This document shows positions 43,914 through 56,200 of a stretch of 64,000 nt of DNA, one piece after another (position 1 is the stretch's first letter; each line of letters starts with the position of its first letter). The DNA is taken from positions 248,001-312,000 of the forward strand of contig JADDMT010000010.1 in NCBI GenBank assembly GCA_021401465.1. Direction: 5' to 3'. This stretch comes from Teratosphaeria epicoccoides. Its lineage: Eukaryota; Ascomycota; Dothideomycetes; Mycosphaerellales; Teratosphaeriaceae. Position numbers and translations under genes: made by a program. The notes beneath the pieces are model-generated. The model was given only the letters and a program-made list of their open reading frames with translations, did no database searches and was not told the DNA's origin.

Positions 43914-46224
43914 GTGAAGTCGCGGGACTCGTAGCTGATTCTCAATGACTGATTGGCTAACAATTGATTGCAGTCACCAGATCATCCCTGCCAAAATGAA
44001 GACAGTCTAATCAATATTGTATTAGCGATTGCTCTGACTTCAATACTTACTGTCCGCACGAGAAGACAACGTGGAGACTCCTCAAGAAGCATAGTTTTAA
44101 TCGCCTCGCAGCTGGGCAGGGACCTGTGCGGTGCTGGAGACTGGACGATTTCTTTGTCCGTCGACCACTGCAGACGAAAATGGAAGGCGTTCTCGTATGT
44201 TGTGGTCTAGAAGACTCCTCAAATTGACAGAGCGACGACGAGAAGCAGGAACAGACGTTTTCATGTGGCGTCTGCCTTCACTTGGTGAGGTCTCGAGCGG
44301 ATAGGACTGCGCCCCTTTGAGATTGGATCTTGACGAGGAACAATAGCGCTGCATCAGCAATCAGCAGGAAACCGTACGGCGTTTGCCACTGTCAGTCAAG
44401 GCTTTGCCCCAACTGGAACCTCGGACCGCGAACGCCTACGGAAAGGGAGTATACAGCCTTCTTTGAATCGCTTGAAATGGCGTGAAGACCAGTTTCAACA
44501 TTCAATGCCTCAGCAGAAGTCTGCGTCAGCCCGTCGTGGAGTCGACACAGTGCTATGATGCATCCGTAGCTTAGACCAGACACCTGAAGACTCGATCGAA
44601 AATCTGCTCGTTCTGCAAGGACATTCTCCGTTATCCACGAATCTTTAAAGCACGGCGGAAACGACCGTCAGCGTGCTCCTCAACTCCACACAGGATGAGC
44701 AACTTTTGCGATCAGTCTCTGAACATTTACTGAGCCATACCTGGAGATGGCAGTGATATCATTTCATGAAACCGCATCTGTGCTGCGTGCCGATCGAATA
44801 GTGCGTTGCTCCTGGTGGGAAGAGGACGGCTAAAGCGGCTGGACCTTCTTGAGTTGAAGATGAACATACTTCGAATTACCTACAAATATCGTCCAAGCGC
44901 AACCACAGGAGACGCCGACGCGCCCAGCACAGATTGTCTCTCCTGGCTCCCATTCGCGGATGCAAGTCAGGAGTTCACTGCTATCAACTAGTGTCATGGA
45001 AAGCAAAAAGATACTGGGGCTGATGACGAGGATCGTGGTGTCGCGCTCGTGGACCAGTTAGACTCGTCCAGTGATGTTTGTGCCCTGTGTGGGCAACTCG
45101 GCCGCGACCTTGACGCTTGCAGGTCACCTTTGCTTGGCGCCAGCCCAGGCCCTTGACCACCTGATCCTGCAGCCGAAGACGATAAGGGTGGAACTTCAGA
45201 GATGCTTTCGAAGACAAGTCGGACGAGGACTGGCACATCTGTGGCAACTACGGCCACGGACAGCCACAGGCGTCCACACATCGGGTCTGCACACGCGTGG
45301 AAGAAGGATCGAGGGAATGAGTGGCTCAGACCTCGTTGCTGGATAGCATGGACGCCTGATGATAATGATGATGATGATGATGATGATGCACGAGTGATGA
45401 AGTTGAAAGTGCGGAGTGGTGGTCGCATGAAATATGCGGCGCTGATAGAAGAATTTGCGGGACGCACGATAGAACCCGGATTTGCGGATTAGAATCGGTT
45501 CTTTGAGGGCATGAGGTAGAGGACGTGAAAAGGCCTTTCTCGATGATGGCTGCTTTCAGGACGATTATACACGCTTTGCTGCGATTACGACGTACAGAGG
45601 ATCTCAGCAGCTGTATTTGCTGAGACCCATAGACATTGTGCTTCGCGAGCTAGCAGACCGCGCAGAGAACGCTCGACCTACGATGAGCATAGATACTAGT
45701 ACCACAACAAAAATAGGTCAGGTTCTGCGAAGAATCAGCTCTCGATTGAACATGGCCGAGGCGCCGAGAAGGAAGTCGGTGTCATAAAGGTCTTTTCTCA
45801 GACGACGAGAACGTAATGCTGCTTGTGATGATTGTCCGGCATGGTCAGAATGCCGTCATGCACACTGCAGTTTATTCGAATCGCCCGAGCCGGCGGGCGC
45901 CCAATCGACCTGCTATGCAACGCTGATACAGTCCTGTGAATGTATGGCCATGATGACTGGCTTTTACAGCGTTCAATGAAGCGCAGCTACAATCTGACCG
46001 TAGTCGCATCTAATTGTTAGCAGAAAGGTAGAAGAAGGCAGGTATCATCAACACCCCCAAGCTTCCGTAAGATCTGCCGTAGTCGCAGCGGCCCATTTCG
46101 AACGCCATACCGGCTGCAAAGCCGTGCAGTAGTATCGTGCATCAATTCCTGCTCCTGCTGTGCGCACCGCATCCGTCGACCACGCCCCTGCTCGCCAACC
46201 ACGATTGCTTCTCGTGACCCGCGA
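43914..46224. other. 2.3-kb stretch without a resolvable gene
   Basis: Short frames occur on both strands. The most protein-like are plus-strand pieces at about 45010-45145 (DSSSDVCALCGQLGRDLDAC) and 45203-45322 (DEDWHICGNYGHGQPQ), in different frames, so a small spliced Cys-containing gene is possible. I found no start or consistent splice pattern. The rest shows nothing. Confidence 0.35.
45358..45387. repeat. GAT trinucleotide microsatellite
   Basis: Ten units of GAT with one AAT interruption. It creates Asp or Ser runs in overlapping ORFs that are not evidence of coding. Confidence 0.9.
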
Positions 46225-46723
46225 CTATATCGAGCTCGGGTAGAGCATTATCCTGACCATACCGCCGAAAGACTTCGGCGGCAGGTTGTGCCTGAACTGC
46301 GCTCTCACCACACCGGAGTTGCCTGTCATATATATTAGTCTCAGACTTCCCACTCTTCTTGCGATGCGTGATCCTACCGTGCGGCCTTGTCACCTTGCCC
46401 CAGATCACCCGGATCTTGGTGCCTCTAATCTCCCTCTTGCCCCGGTAGACGTATGCGATGCGCTTGCCGTTGTAGAAAGAAGCCGCCTTCGGGTCATCGA
46501 CACCCTCGATCTTGATGAGGGATGTGTTGGGATTGGTGTTGCGCTTGCCACGCTGGTAGGAAAGGTGCTTGCCCTGCATTATCATATTAGCATACTGTCT
46601 TTCTCTGCCTTCTCGTCTCCCTGCTTCAACGTCGCCGTCGCATTGCGGAGTTTCGGAGGGTTGCGTAAGTTGACACACCTTCACATAAAGGCGATGTCCG
46701 CTACCAGCTTTCTCGGCGGCCAT
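46225..46723 (-). CDS. rpl33: 60S ribosomal protein L33 (eL33, L35Ae)
   Basis: Cytosolic large-subunit ribosomal protein, 112 residues from three exons: 46723-46679, 46573-46378 and 46322-46225. Exon 1 codes MAAEKAGSGHRLYVK, then GKHLSYQRGKRNTNPNTSLI and GTKIRVIWGKVTRPHG follow. The last intron (55 bp) must be removed to give GNSGVVRAQFRHNLPP and the normal end MLYPSSI. Reading through the introns instead gives a longer nonsense tail. Intron 1 is 105 bp, longer than most in the window. Confidence 0.96.
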
Positions 46724-47629
46724 TTTGAATATCCTGGACGTGTCGACGGGGTCCGGGAGTGATGTCGCTGGTCGTAAATGCCGTCGTCAATGTCGCCTAC
46801 AGTGAACAAGTGCGCCAAAATCGAAGGTCGGTCGGTTTGCTTGGCGTGGAGGAACGGGCAGAGCCGTAGAATGACTCATGCAGCACTTCTTGCTCTCTGT
46901 TCTTCCTTCGCTTTCTCCTTCTCCTCTAAATGGTTTGCTTTCTTGAACGATTGGAGAAGTTTGGTGACACGAGCGCTGATGAATGCCAGCGGTGAAATTG
47001 ACGACATCGCAGGAAATCATCGTGACGGCGTTCCAAAAAGACTTGATCTCATTGTCACAATCATAGATTATTCTGCGCGCGGCAAGCTGGTCGGCTTATT
47101 CTCCATCATTCTCTCGTCATACGCCTCATTTTTTTGGACGATGAAAGAGGAGTCGACGAATCTAGTCTCACGTGCTGGCAGAAGGCCTTCGCGCTCCATC
47201 GATCTCCGTCCCGTCGGCATCTGCGGGAAAAGGGCTGGGCGGACATTGCATCCAGCGCCGCGTGGGCGTGCAGAGCATCATAAGTAATAGTCAAGTAAAA
47301 AAAGTCACAGTGTCTTATCTACATGTAGTTAAGTTACAAGCGGTCGATCTTGCAAGGCCCAATTGACAGAATTTCATTCAGGCAGATTGATTGATTCAGG
47401 ACTTTCCTCTGACGTCGCCCGAAGAAGCAGTGAATCCACAGGACAGACCCCACACTAAGCTTGTGCTAACTCGAGAGGCAAACCGCGCAGTAAAGTCCGA
47501 AGCGTGCCCTCGGTGCCTCAACACACTTTTTGTGGAACATTTGTACAAGCCCTTCGACAATCAGCCAAACAACAGGAAGCGGTCGTTGAAACAGCTTGAC
47601 ACCAGCGCATAGTACTTCGTTCCCCAGCC
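46724..47629. other. divergent intergenic rpl33/G6PDH
   Basis: These 906 bp should hold both promoters. A 169-codon plus-strand frame at 46778-47287 has random composition and is not called. Confidence 0.5.
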
Positions 47630-49444
47630 ATGGCGGACACTGTCATTCGTGAGTATAATCGGCAACTTCGAGCGGTCACGAGGAGGGACTTTCACTGACG
47701 ATAGGACTCGACATTGAAAGACCCGGAAGTCGAGCAGGGTGCTGGGTACGTTACCAACACATCCACATTGAGGCATCACGAACGATCACTATATGCGTTC
47801 GCAAAACTCCCTACTGTCCAGAGTGAACCAGACTCAATGCTTCACCGACCTGACCTAATGTCATCGTTCGCCTGCTGACATGGGCACTCTGCAGTACCAC
47901 CGAGCTCAAGGAGAATACCATCATCGTCGTGCTCGGCGCGTCGGGCGACTTGGCAAAGAAGAAGACCTTCCCAGCCCTCTTCGGCCTCTTCAGAAATGGC
48001 TTCCTGCCCAAGGACGTCAAGATCATCGGATATGCGCGAACGAAGATGGATCACGACGAGTACTTGAAGAGGGTGAAGTCACACATCAAGACACCGACGA
48101 AAGAGATCGAGCAGCAATTGGACGAGTTTGCGAAATTCTCAACATACGTCAGTGGCCAGTACGACAAGGACGAGAGCTTCCAGAACCTTGAGAAGCATCT
48201 ACAGGTGTTGGAGAAGGGCCAGAAGGAGACCAACCGCATCTTCTACATGGCACTGCCGCCTTCAGTCTTTATTCCTGTCTCAGAACACCTCAAGAAGAAC
48301 AACTACCCGAGGTCCGGCATTGCGCGCATCATCATTGAGAAGCCATTTGGCAAAGATTTGGCTTCCTCCCGAGAGCTAGATGGTGCTCTGCGACCCAACT
48401 GGAAAGAGGAGGAGATCTTCCGTATTGACCACTACCTGGGTAAGGAGATGGTCAAGAATATCCTCATTCTGAGATTTGGTAACGAGTTCTTCGGCGCAAC
48501 CTGGAACCGCAACCACATCGACAACGTGCAGATCACCTTCAAAGAACCATTCGGCACGGAAGGCCGAGGAGGTTACTTCGACGAGTTTGGCATCATTCGT
48601 GATGTGATGCAGAACCACCTGTTGCAGGTCTTGACACTGCTGGCAATGGAGCGCCCTATCTCATTCTCTGCTGAAGACATTCGTGATGAGAAGGTTCGCG
48701 TGCTTCGTGGTATGCCCAGCATCGAGCCGAAGAATGTCATCATTGGTCAATACGAAAAGTCGCTGGACGGCACTAAGCCTGGCTACAAGGAGGATGACAC
48801 GGTACCTAAAGAGTCGCGCTGCCCAACTTTTGCCAGCATGGTTGCATACATCAAGAACGAGCGCTGGGACGGTGTGCCATTCATCCTCAAGGCCGGCAAA
48901 GCTCTTAACGAGCAGAAGACTGAAGTTCGCATTCAGTACAAGGACGTGACCTCCGGCATTTTCAAGGACATCCCGAGAAACGAGTTGGTCATTCGAGTGC
49001 AGCCAAACGAGTCAGTTTACATTAAGATGAACTCGAAGCTGCCGGGTTTGAGCATGCAGACTGTGGTTACTGAGCTGGACCTCACCTACCGAAGACGATT
49101 CTCAGACCTCAAGATACCTGAGGCGTATGAGAGTCTGATCCTGGATGCGCTGAAGGGCGATCACTCCAACTTTGTGCGCGACGATGAGCTGGACGCATCA
49201 TGGAGGATCTTCACACCACTATTGCACTACTTGGATGATAACAAGGAGATCATCCCCATGGGCTACCCATACGGTACGTGAATGAAACATTTCGAGATCT
49301 GGTAATGGACTTTGCTAATGCTTTTCGACAGGCTCCCGCGGCCCAGCCGTGCTTGACGACTTCACTGCCAGCTACGGCTACAAGTTTTCTGATGCTGCGG
49401 GCTACCAGTGGCCGCAGAGCAACACCGAGCCCAACAAGCTTTAG
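47630..49444 (+). CDS. glucose-6-phosphate 1-dehydrogenase
   Basis: First, NADPH-producing enzyme of the oxidative pentose phosphate pathway, cytosolic. Four exons give 511 residues: 47630-47648, 47721-47745, 47895-49273 and 49332-49444. The NADP site is VLGASGDLAKKK, the substrate and catalytic block is RIDHYLGKEMV, and EKPFGKD lies upstream of it. The C-terminus after the last intron is GPAVLDDFTASYGYKF...NKL. Exons 1 and 2 are only 19 and 25 bp; the exon 2 acceptor at 47720 keeps phase with the GTGAGT donor. An alternative acceptor at 47704 would need a different donor. Intron 2 is 149 bp. The gene corresponds to zwf1/gsdA of other fungi. Confidence 0.95.
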
Positions 49445-49999
49445 GAGAGCCACTCCAGTTCGGACCTGCAGCCCCGAAGCAAGACGTTGGGCCTCAAGAT
49501 CACGCGCGAGAGGCTGTATCATAGCGATCCTGCGTGTCTACAGAGTGGAATGATGTATGGCAGACCATAGAGACGTAACGTAACATATCTAAGAGATAGA
49601 CGCGAAGATCATGAAACGGGTTCGAATATACAATAGCTGATTTCTCTTACATATAAGAGGCACTGATCAAGCACTCCCAGAGCTGGAGGCATGTTGACCC
49701 TGCTATTCCTTATCGCCGAATCATCGATCGATGCGGCAAGTGTCGCTTTCACATGCATCCACTTTCGCTTGTCCCGACCTTTAGTCCTGATAATCCCACG
49801 CGTCAAGTTCTGGAATTGGGAGGTACTTCCGCGCCGAGCAATTCAACCTTACAAGCTTATCCCTCCAGTGCCAATGCGCGAATTCTTCGCAGTGCTCGAC
49901 TTCGTTGGGCAAAAGCTCCAACTTGTCAACCTTCTCATCGATGCCACTATAATCCATTCAATCCTGATTTGCCTGGCGCAGACACGTACAACCATCACA
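49445..49999. other. intergenic / 5' leader of the permease
   Basis: The permease frame is open upstream to 49691, but that extension has no transporter homology-like features and is treated as leader. Nothing else is seen. Confidence 0.5.
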
Positions 50000-51803
50000 A
50001 TGTCTTTCCGCGGCGCGAACGTCGCGCGCATTTATGGCTCGACCGAGCCCACGCAGATGATACTCCTCACTGTCGCAGCAATCGGCCTCTGTTTCTGCTG
50101 GGGAACAGAAATGACCTACGCATCTCCCTACCTTCTCTCCCTCGGGATCTCCAAGTCCAAGCTCTCCCTCGTATGGGTTGCAGGACCGCTATCTGGTCTC
50201 GTCATGCAGCCCATCATTGGCACGATGAGTGACAAGAGTACATCGAAGTATGGGCGCCGGCGACCATTCATGATGCTGGGGACTCTGCTTGTGGTGATAT
50301 GCTACACCGTGTTGGGATGGGCGAGCGAGATCGTGGGCATATTTGTCAAGGAGAAGGAGTTGAAGAGAGAGCTTACGATTGCGCTCGCGGTGTTTGATAT
50401 CCTAGTGCTGGACTTTGTGATCAATATAGCGCAGAGCACTTGTCGGGCATTGGTGGTGGATATGCTGCCGGCGGAGAAGCAGCAGCTGGGTGCTGCATGG
50501 GTCAGTCGGATGGGTGGGGTGGGGAGCGTTTTGATGTATGGAATTGGCTCTTTAGATCTCGATGGTATGTTTGGGAATAATCTGGTGAAAGGACAGTTCA
50601 AGAAGGTGTGCTTGATCGCAGCGGCTGCTATGTTGCTGGCACAGGGCACAACGTGCTGGGCTGTCACGGAGAAGGTATATGTGCCTGATGAGAAGGAGAA
50701 ACATACACAGCAAACGCTGCGGGAGACGTTGAGGCAGATTTATTCTAGGACGTTGCATCTGCCGGAGAACATAAGGGCGATTTGCAGGGTGCAGTTCTGG
50801 TCGTGGATTGGGTGGTTCCCATTTGGCTTCTATGGGAGCACATGGGTCGGTGAGATCTACTTGAGGCATGAAGCACCAGCCAGATCCAAGGACGCTTTGA
50901 CGGATGTCGGAAGGCATGGCAGTACCGCGTACATCATTTGCTCGATCGTTGCCTTCATTTGCGCGATCATTCTGCCTTGGTTCGTCCGCAGTCCGGACGA
51001 CGACGAGAAGACGGGTTATACACCGCGACCACCGTCTACACTGGAGCCAGCCGTGGCTGCAGTGCGAAAGAACAAACCAAGTTTGCTTTCCGCCTGGAAG
51101 CTAGGCTGTCTGCTCTTCGGCGCTACGATGATCTTTGCACCGTTCGTGCACTCGGTGCGTGCGGCTACGCTTCTGATTGCGCTGTGTGGTATCTCGAAGA
51201 CGATCGCAGACTGGGCGCCGGGCGCTTTCCTAGGCGTGGAAGTAAATCGCATGAGCCATACACTCCCTTCGTCGCATAGCCACAGCCGCAAGCTGTCCAA
51301 CGAAGGCAGCGAAATGACGGTCTCAAGAGAGTCGTTGCTAAGGCGCGACTCGGATGTCTCGCCTGTCGAGGGCAGTTCAAGCGGTGAATTGTCTGGAATT
51401 TATTTTGGCATACTCAATATCTACACCGCACTGCCGCAATTTGTGGGCACCGGCATCAGCTGGATTGTCTTCTCGATCTTGGAGCCAGGCAAGAGCCCAG
51501 AGCTCAGCGATTTGAAATCGGTAAGTCGGGATTTTGTTCTGTTTACTGGTTCTGGGCAACCCGTGAGGTTGGCAGAGAGTTTGATTTATTTGTTTTGCGA
51601 AACCACTTGGCTGCGACTCCCGCTGCTTCCATCCTGCACGATTCATGCGCAGTGTTTCATGATCATTTACTGACTGCACTATTCTCAAGGGTGGTAAATC
51701 TGCTTCTAGCGAGGCTGTCAGCGGTATAGCAGTGTGCTTGTTCGTTGGAGCCTGTTGCTCGTTGGTCGCGGCATATTTGACCAAGTGGCTGAAGGTGTCT
51801 TGA
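50000..51803 (+). CDS. disaccharide/H+ symporter (Sut1-like, GPH-type MFS permease)
   Basis: Plasma-membrane permease of the sucrose/maltose (alpha-glucoside) symporter group, 544 residues from two exons: 50000-51520 and 51690-51803. Twelve hydrophobic segments are visible. Diagnostic motifs are FCWGTEMTYASPYLLSLGISKS in TM1, the loop motif GTMSDKSTSKYGRRRPFM, and RALVVDMLPAEKQQLGAAW. WSWIGWFPFGFYGSTWVGEIY marks the second half. A long Ser-rich cytosolic loop (about residues 430-465) carries phosphorylatable sites. The final helix is in exon 2 (GIAVCLFVGACCSLVAAYL); the 169-bp intron was read through in the raw frame. The ATG at 50000 sits at the start of the conserved region. The exact sugar is not predictable. 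Confidence 0.92.
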
Positions 51804-53231
51804 AGAAGATAGTTATGAAATGTAGGTACCTGGTACCTTGCCGCCTGCAGGCAGTATTGCCTGTTCTGCACGAGGAGGTATAGCTTCGCAGCGATCCACC
51901 AATTTCCCACTCATTCCAATGTATCGACGGCCGTTCGTCGGCGGTCACGCAAGGCCTCAACCATTGATGTTGCCCGTTGCCAGCAGTCACTTCATCAGTC
52001 GGTAGATCAGCCACACCGTTGACGAGTTAATCAATGCGTGAGGCCGTCAGCCGTACTAGCAGCCGAACACTTGCATCAATAAGCAATCAACCGCTCCAAA
52101 AAGCAGAGTCAAGCATTTGAGGAAGCAGTCACTCGTGTCACCAAGAGCTCAATGCATCAGCTGCATCGACCGATTAACCGACTGATGAGATCACTGATCC
52201 CCAGCCTCAACAGCCCGTGGAGACTGTAGATACACGGCAGCTTGCTGACAACGATGCACTTCATTATGCAGGTCGTGCTACCTGTTGCGATTCAATTTAT
52301 CAAAGTAGTAGCGACTCCCGAGTACCTGAGCTGCTTACTTGGCTTCGACACACAACCTGTACTCCGTACGCGAGGCTGGATACAAGCTGACCGTGGCGAC
52401 AGCTCTGCACTAAGTGCGTTCCGCAGGTTTGTACGTTCCAGTCTATGGCTTCCGTGTGTCAAAAGCGCATCTCCCGACTGTGTTGCTGCGGGTACAATGT
52501 ACGGGGTAGCTGCAGCCACTATCAGGCTGGCTCGTGTCGCACACCCACGTGATGCTATATTTGAACTATTGAGATGTCATTGCCACCAGCAGAAATACCT
52601 CAGCATTAAACGTACGCGCAGGATCAGGCAGAATATGTCGCCGGCCTAGGAAGATATATGTACGGACGGTAAACGGTCTGGAACGGTTTCAAACACGTTT
52701 TCGTCATTACCGGGCCAAAGGTCTACCGTTGCATCGTCCTCGCGTTCTCGGTTTAGTTCATTCTTCAGCCAGTGTTAACCCTCATATCAACCGCAACCGT
52801 CGGCTTTGTCCGCAGCCCCTCGAATTTTGATCGATGGTCTCGTGGCGGCGGCATCTGCGTCACTCGGCACGGGTGCCCGTTGTTGCCTTCCTTACACTTA
52901 CCGCTCTAAAAGTCCTAAACGTCCATAGACAAACTCAATACGGCGAGCAGTGCCGGCGGGACAGGATCTCTCAAGTCTCAACAGCAAGCAGAAATAGCCT
53001 CATGGCGTTCTTTGGTCTCTGCTCCCCTCACGAACCCTAAACATCTTTCACCTCATGCCCCATATCTTACCACCCTCACCGTTATCACTTCTTCTTCGGT
53101 GCTGGCACCGCTCTTTTAGTGCTTGCAGCTGCTATGATACTCGAATTCGGATTGTAGCAGAACGCCGGGTGGACGATTGGTTGCTGCTTCATCTTACCTG
53201 AGCTGCAATGAGCTAAAGCAGATGTTGTTAA
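51804..53231. other. intergenic, 1.4 kb, nothing recognised
   Basis: This is the upstream region of the PH-LRR gene. A plus-strand frame at 52242-52649 looks random. Confidence 0.5.
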
Positions 53232-56200
53232 GTGCATAGCAGCGATCTCGTGTATGCGCGCACTGGCGCTGGTGGAACTGGGAAGAGAAACGGTAACGGC
53301 TTGTGGGTTGGCGAGATGTCGCGGAACAATAACGAGAGCTCATGGGCTCGGCGGAAGAGCATATTTGGCTTGTCTGCCCTCACGCCGCTGAGTGGAAGCA
53401 GCAGCGACCATAGCAGTGGGAGGCCGTCGCCGAGAGTGCTGAGGAAAACCCAGAAACATGCGCGAGTACCGAGCTCTTGTTCTGATGGCAGTCAGCGCAG
53501 TCAGCGTTCGATCCATGATGTGTCTCGATTGAGAGATGGATACGAAGTAGTAAAGGCTGCTCGTTCACCATCGACTTCTTCAACACCACTCAGGCCTTCG
53601 ATCAGCATCAAGCCCAGCATGAAGCGGCCGCCCTCAGTTTTTGGCTCTTTGCGGTCCTCGTCACGCTCGAGCACAGATATGTTGGCAGATTATAAAGAAC
53701 CCATGTCCGCGACATCCTGCAAAGCGCCATCGGTTGGTGTCCCGGACGAGAACGAGGGCGCGACCCTCCCGAAGAGCGTGCTGCTTCATGGAGAGGTACA
53801 GACCAGTGCGGGAATGTTCAGAAAGAAGAAGGAGTACGTGGTGCTCACGGAGTCACAAATTTTGCGATACAAGTCCCAATCGAAAGCTGCCGAAGCGTTC
53901 AAGTCCATACCACATCCAGTAGGGCGCAGCCCGACGGTCAGACATGGATCTATGCCATCACTTGGCTCTCAGAGTGACCTGCAGACTCTTTCGGATAACT
54001 CCGGCGATAAAGATGGCCGAGTGCTCATGCGACAGGTGGTGGCTGTGCATAGACTCGACGATGGCAAGCCATACTTCGCCATCGAAGTCTGCTATCTGGA
54101 CGATGATTCTGGACAGGCCTCCGCAATGACCATGCAATTCAGCAACCCAGAGGAGCGTGACGTGTGGCTGAGGAGCATACGTGGTGCCGCTCAGGAGACC
54201 AGGTCGAGGGGTTCGGCTTCAATCTCGCGATCGTACATCGAGAACGCCGCTCGAATAGTAGAGCGTGAGAACGACTATGATCCCAGCAACTGCGCGATTT
54301 TCAAAGTGGTCCAACGGCAGCCTTCATCGAAGAACTCTGGACGCTCCTCCTCGGATGATCTGCAAAAGGTGGCCTCGCATGTCTGCTTCCTGGCCATCGG
54401 TGTACACAAGGTGCATATTGTGCAGTTGGTCAAGGCCGTAGCTAGGAGCTCCAGTCCTTCGCTGAACACGACGGCCGCACAGATCTCTCACGGCATCCTG
54501 ACCCTTATGGCGGTCAAGGTCAACAATGGGGACGACTCGTTTGAGCTTACATTTCGACGACCGATGCAGCGGCAGAAGACACTGAGCCTTTCCTCTTTCA
54601 TGGCACATGAGATTGCCGCACGACTGCACTTTGCGGAGAACTATTTGCGGCCAGAATGCGGGCATCGGCTGTTCAAATTCGTCGCGCCGGCCGAAGTTGA
54701 GGACCTGCTGGAGCATGCTGTCGCCTCTGACGAGGAGCACAGCTGCCTCGATCGCACCTTGATTGCGTATTGTGTGGCTTATGGCGTCAATCCATCCAAC
54801 GTTCGGTACACAATAAACTACGATTGTGAAGATGCGCCGCGATTTGAGTTGCTCCCGCCGGCTGATACGCGAAGACTGGAGTATGGACCAATCGAGCTTC
54901 TGGCGATCATGCGAGCATTACGGTACAATGAAAGCTTCAACGGCATGTCATTTGCTGGCATACCATTAGATACTCTTAACGGCTTGCATGACAACTACGG
55001 TCAGGAACATGTCTGCTCGCGCACGAAACGCGGTACGCCGATACGACTGAACGCCGAAGAGCTCAGTCGCTCTTGCCTTTTGGTGCAAGAAATTCGCGCC
55101 TTGGCCGCAACAAGCAAAAGGCTCCGACGGATGGACTTTTCGCAATGTGTAACGACAAAGCCTGTGGCAACATTGGCACCTTTGGAATTCGCCGGAGAAG
55201 ACGAGACAGTACGATCGAAAGATATTGGATGTGGCATCGTCGAGGCACTATTTCCCTTGTGCAAGCATCAGACCACGAATGTCGACTGGATTTGCTTGAA
55301 TGGCATCAATCTCAGCGATACTGATCTGGACTATTTAGTTGGCGCCGCAGTAGAGAAAACGTGCCATTTCCGAGCCATTGAGCTGAATCGTTGTGGTCTT
55401 AATGACCGTAGCATGGGATTAATTCTGGACGCGCTGCGGGCACAGGACAACACGCTTGAAGCTCTGGAGATAGCTGGCAACAACATGAATGCCCGCATCA
55501 ACCCGGTCACCTTTGACGGCCAGCTGGGCATGTTTGGCTTCATCAGGAAGTTGAATTTGTCCTATGTATCAAGGACATCGGGACACGAGCCATTGTTGCA
55601 AGCAGAAACGCTTCTGATCTGGCGGCTGCAGGAGCTCAGGCTGAGTGGCACGCCGCTCAACACGGCGACCATTGATGCAATTGCAACGTATCTAGCACAT
55701 CCACAGTCGTCCAGCTTGCATGAGCTCTATATCGACCATGCATATCTCTCTGGTGCGGATATTGCAACATTGATGCACAGCATGTCCCGAGACTCTCACG
55801 AACCTCGCGATCTTCATCTCGACATCAGTCAGAATCACCTTACGAAGGGTTTGGAACAACTCACGCAAGCCATTGCTGATGGTCTTGCGCCCTCACATCT
55901 CACCATGCGTGCTGTTGAATACCGAGAAGAGTCTTTGTTCAGAAAAGTGCTTGCAGCATTGACGATGAACAGGACAATTCGATATCTTGACATGTCCCAA
56001 ACAGCCCTTCCTGGTGACGCGGGTGATGACACGTGCCGTGCGCTCGAAAAGCTCCTTGCAGAGAATGAGTCTCTGCTTGAGTTAAACCTATCAGGAGAAG
56101 ATTCGCGATTGGCCACGTCAAAGTTCGGTTCTGGCCTCAACCAGGCATTGGCCGGACTCAAGCGCAACACAACCTTGCAAACATTCCGTATCGAGAGACA

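Noticed and set aside
43396..43917. 173-codon plus-strand ORF
   Set aside because: Antisense to trs33 exon 1.
44994..45467. 157-codon minus-strand ORF with a Ser run
   Set aside because: The Ser run comes from the GAT microsatellite and the remainder is random-looking.
46778..47287. 169-codon plus-strand ORF between rpl33 and G6PDH
   Set aside because: No domain, unusual composition, and it sits in a region expected to be promoter.
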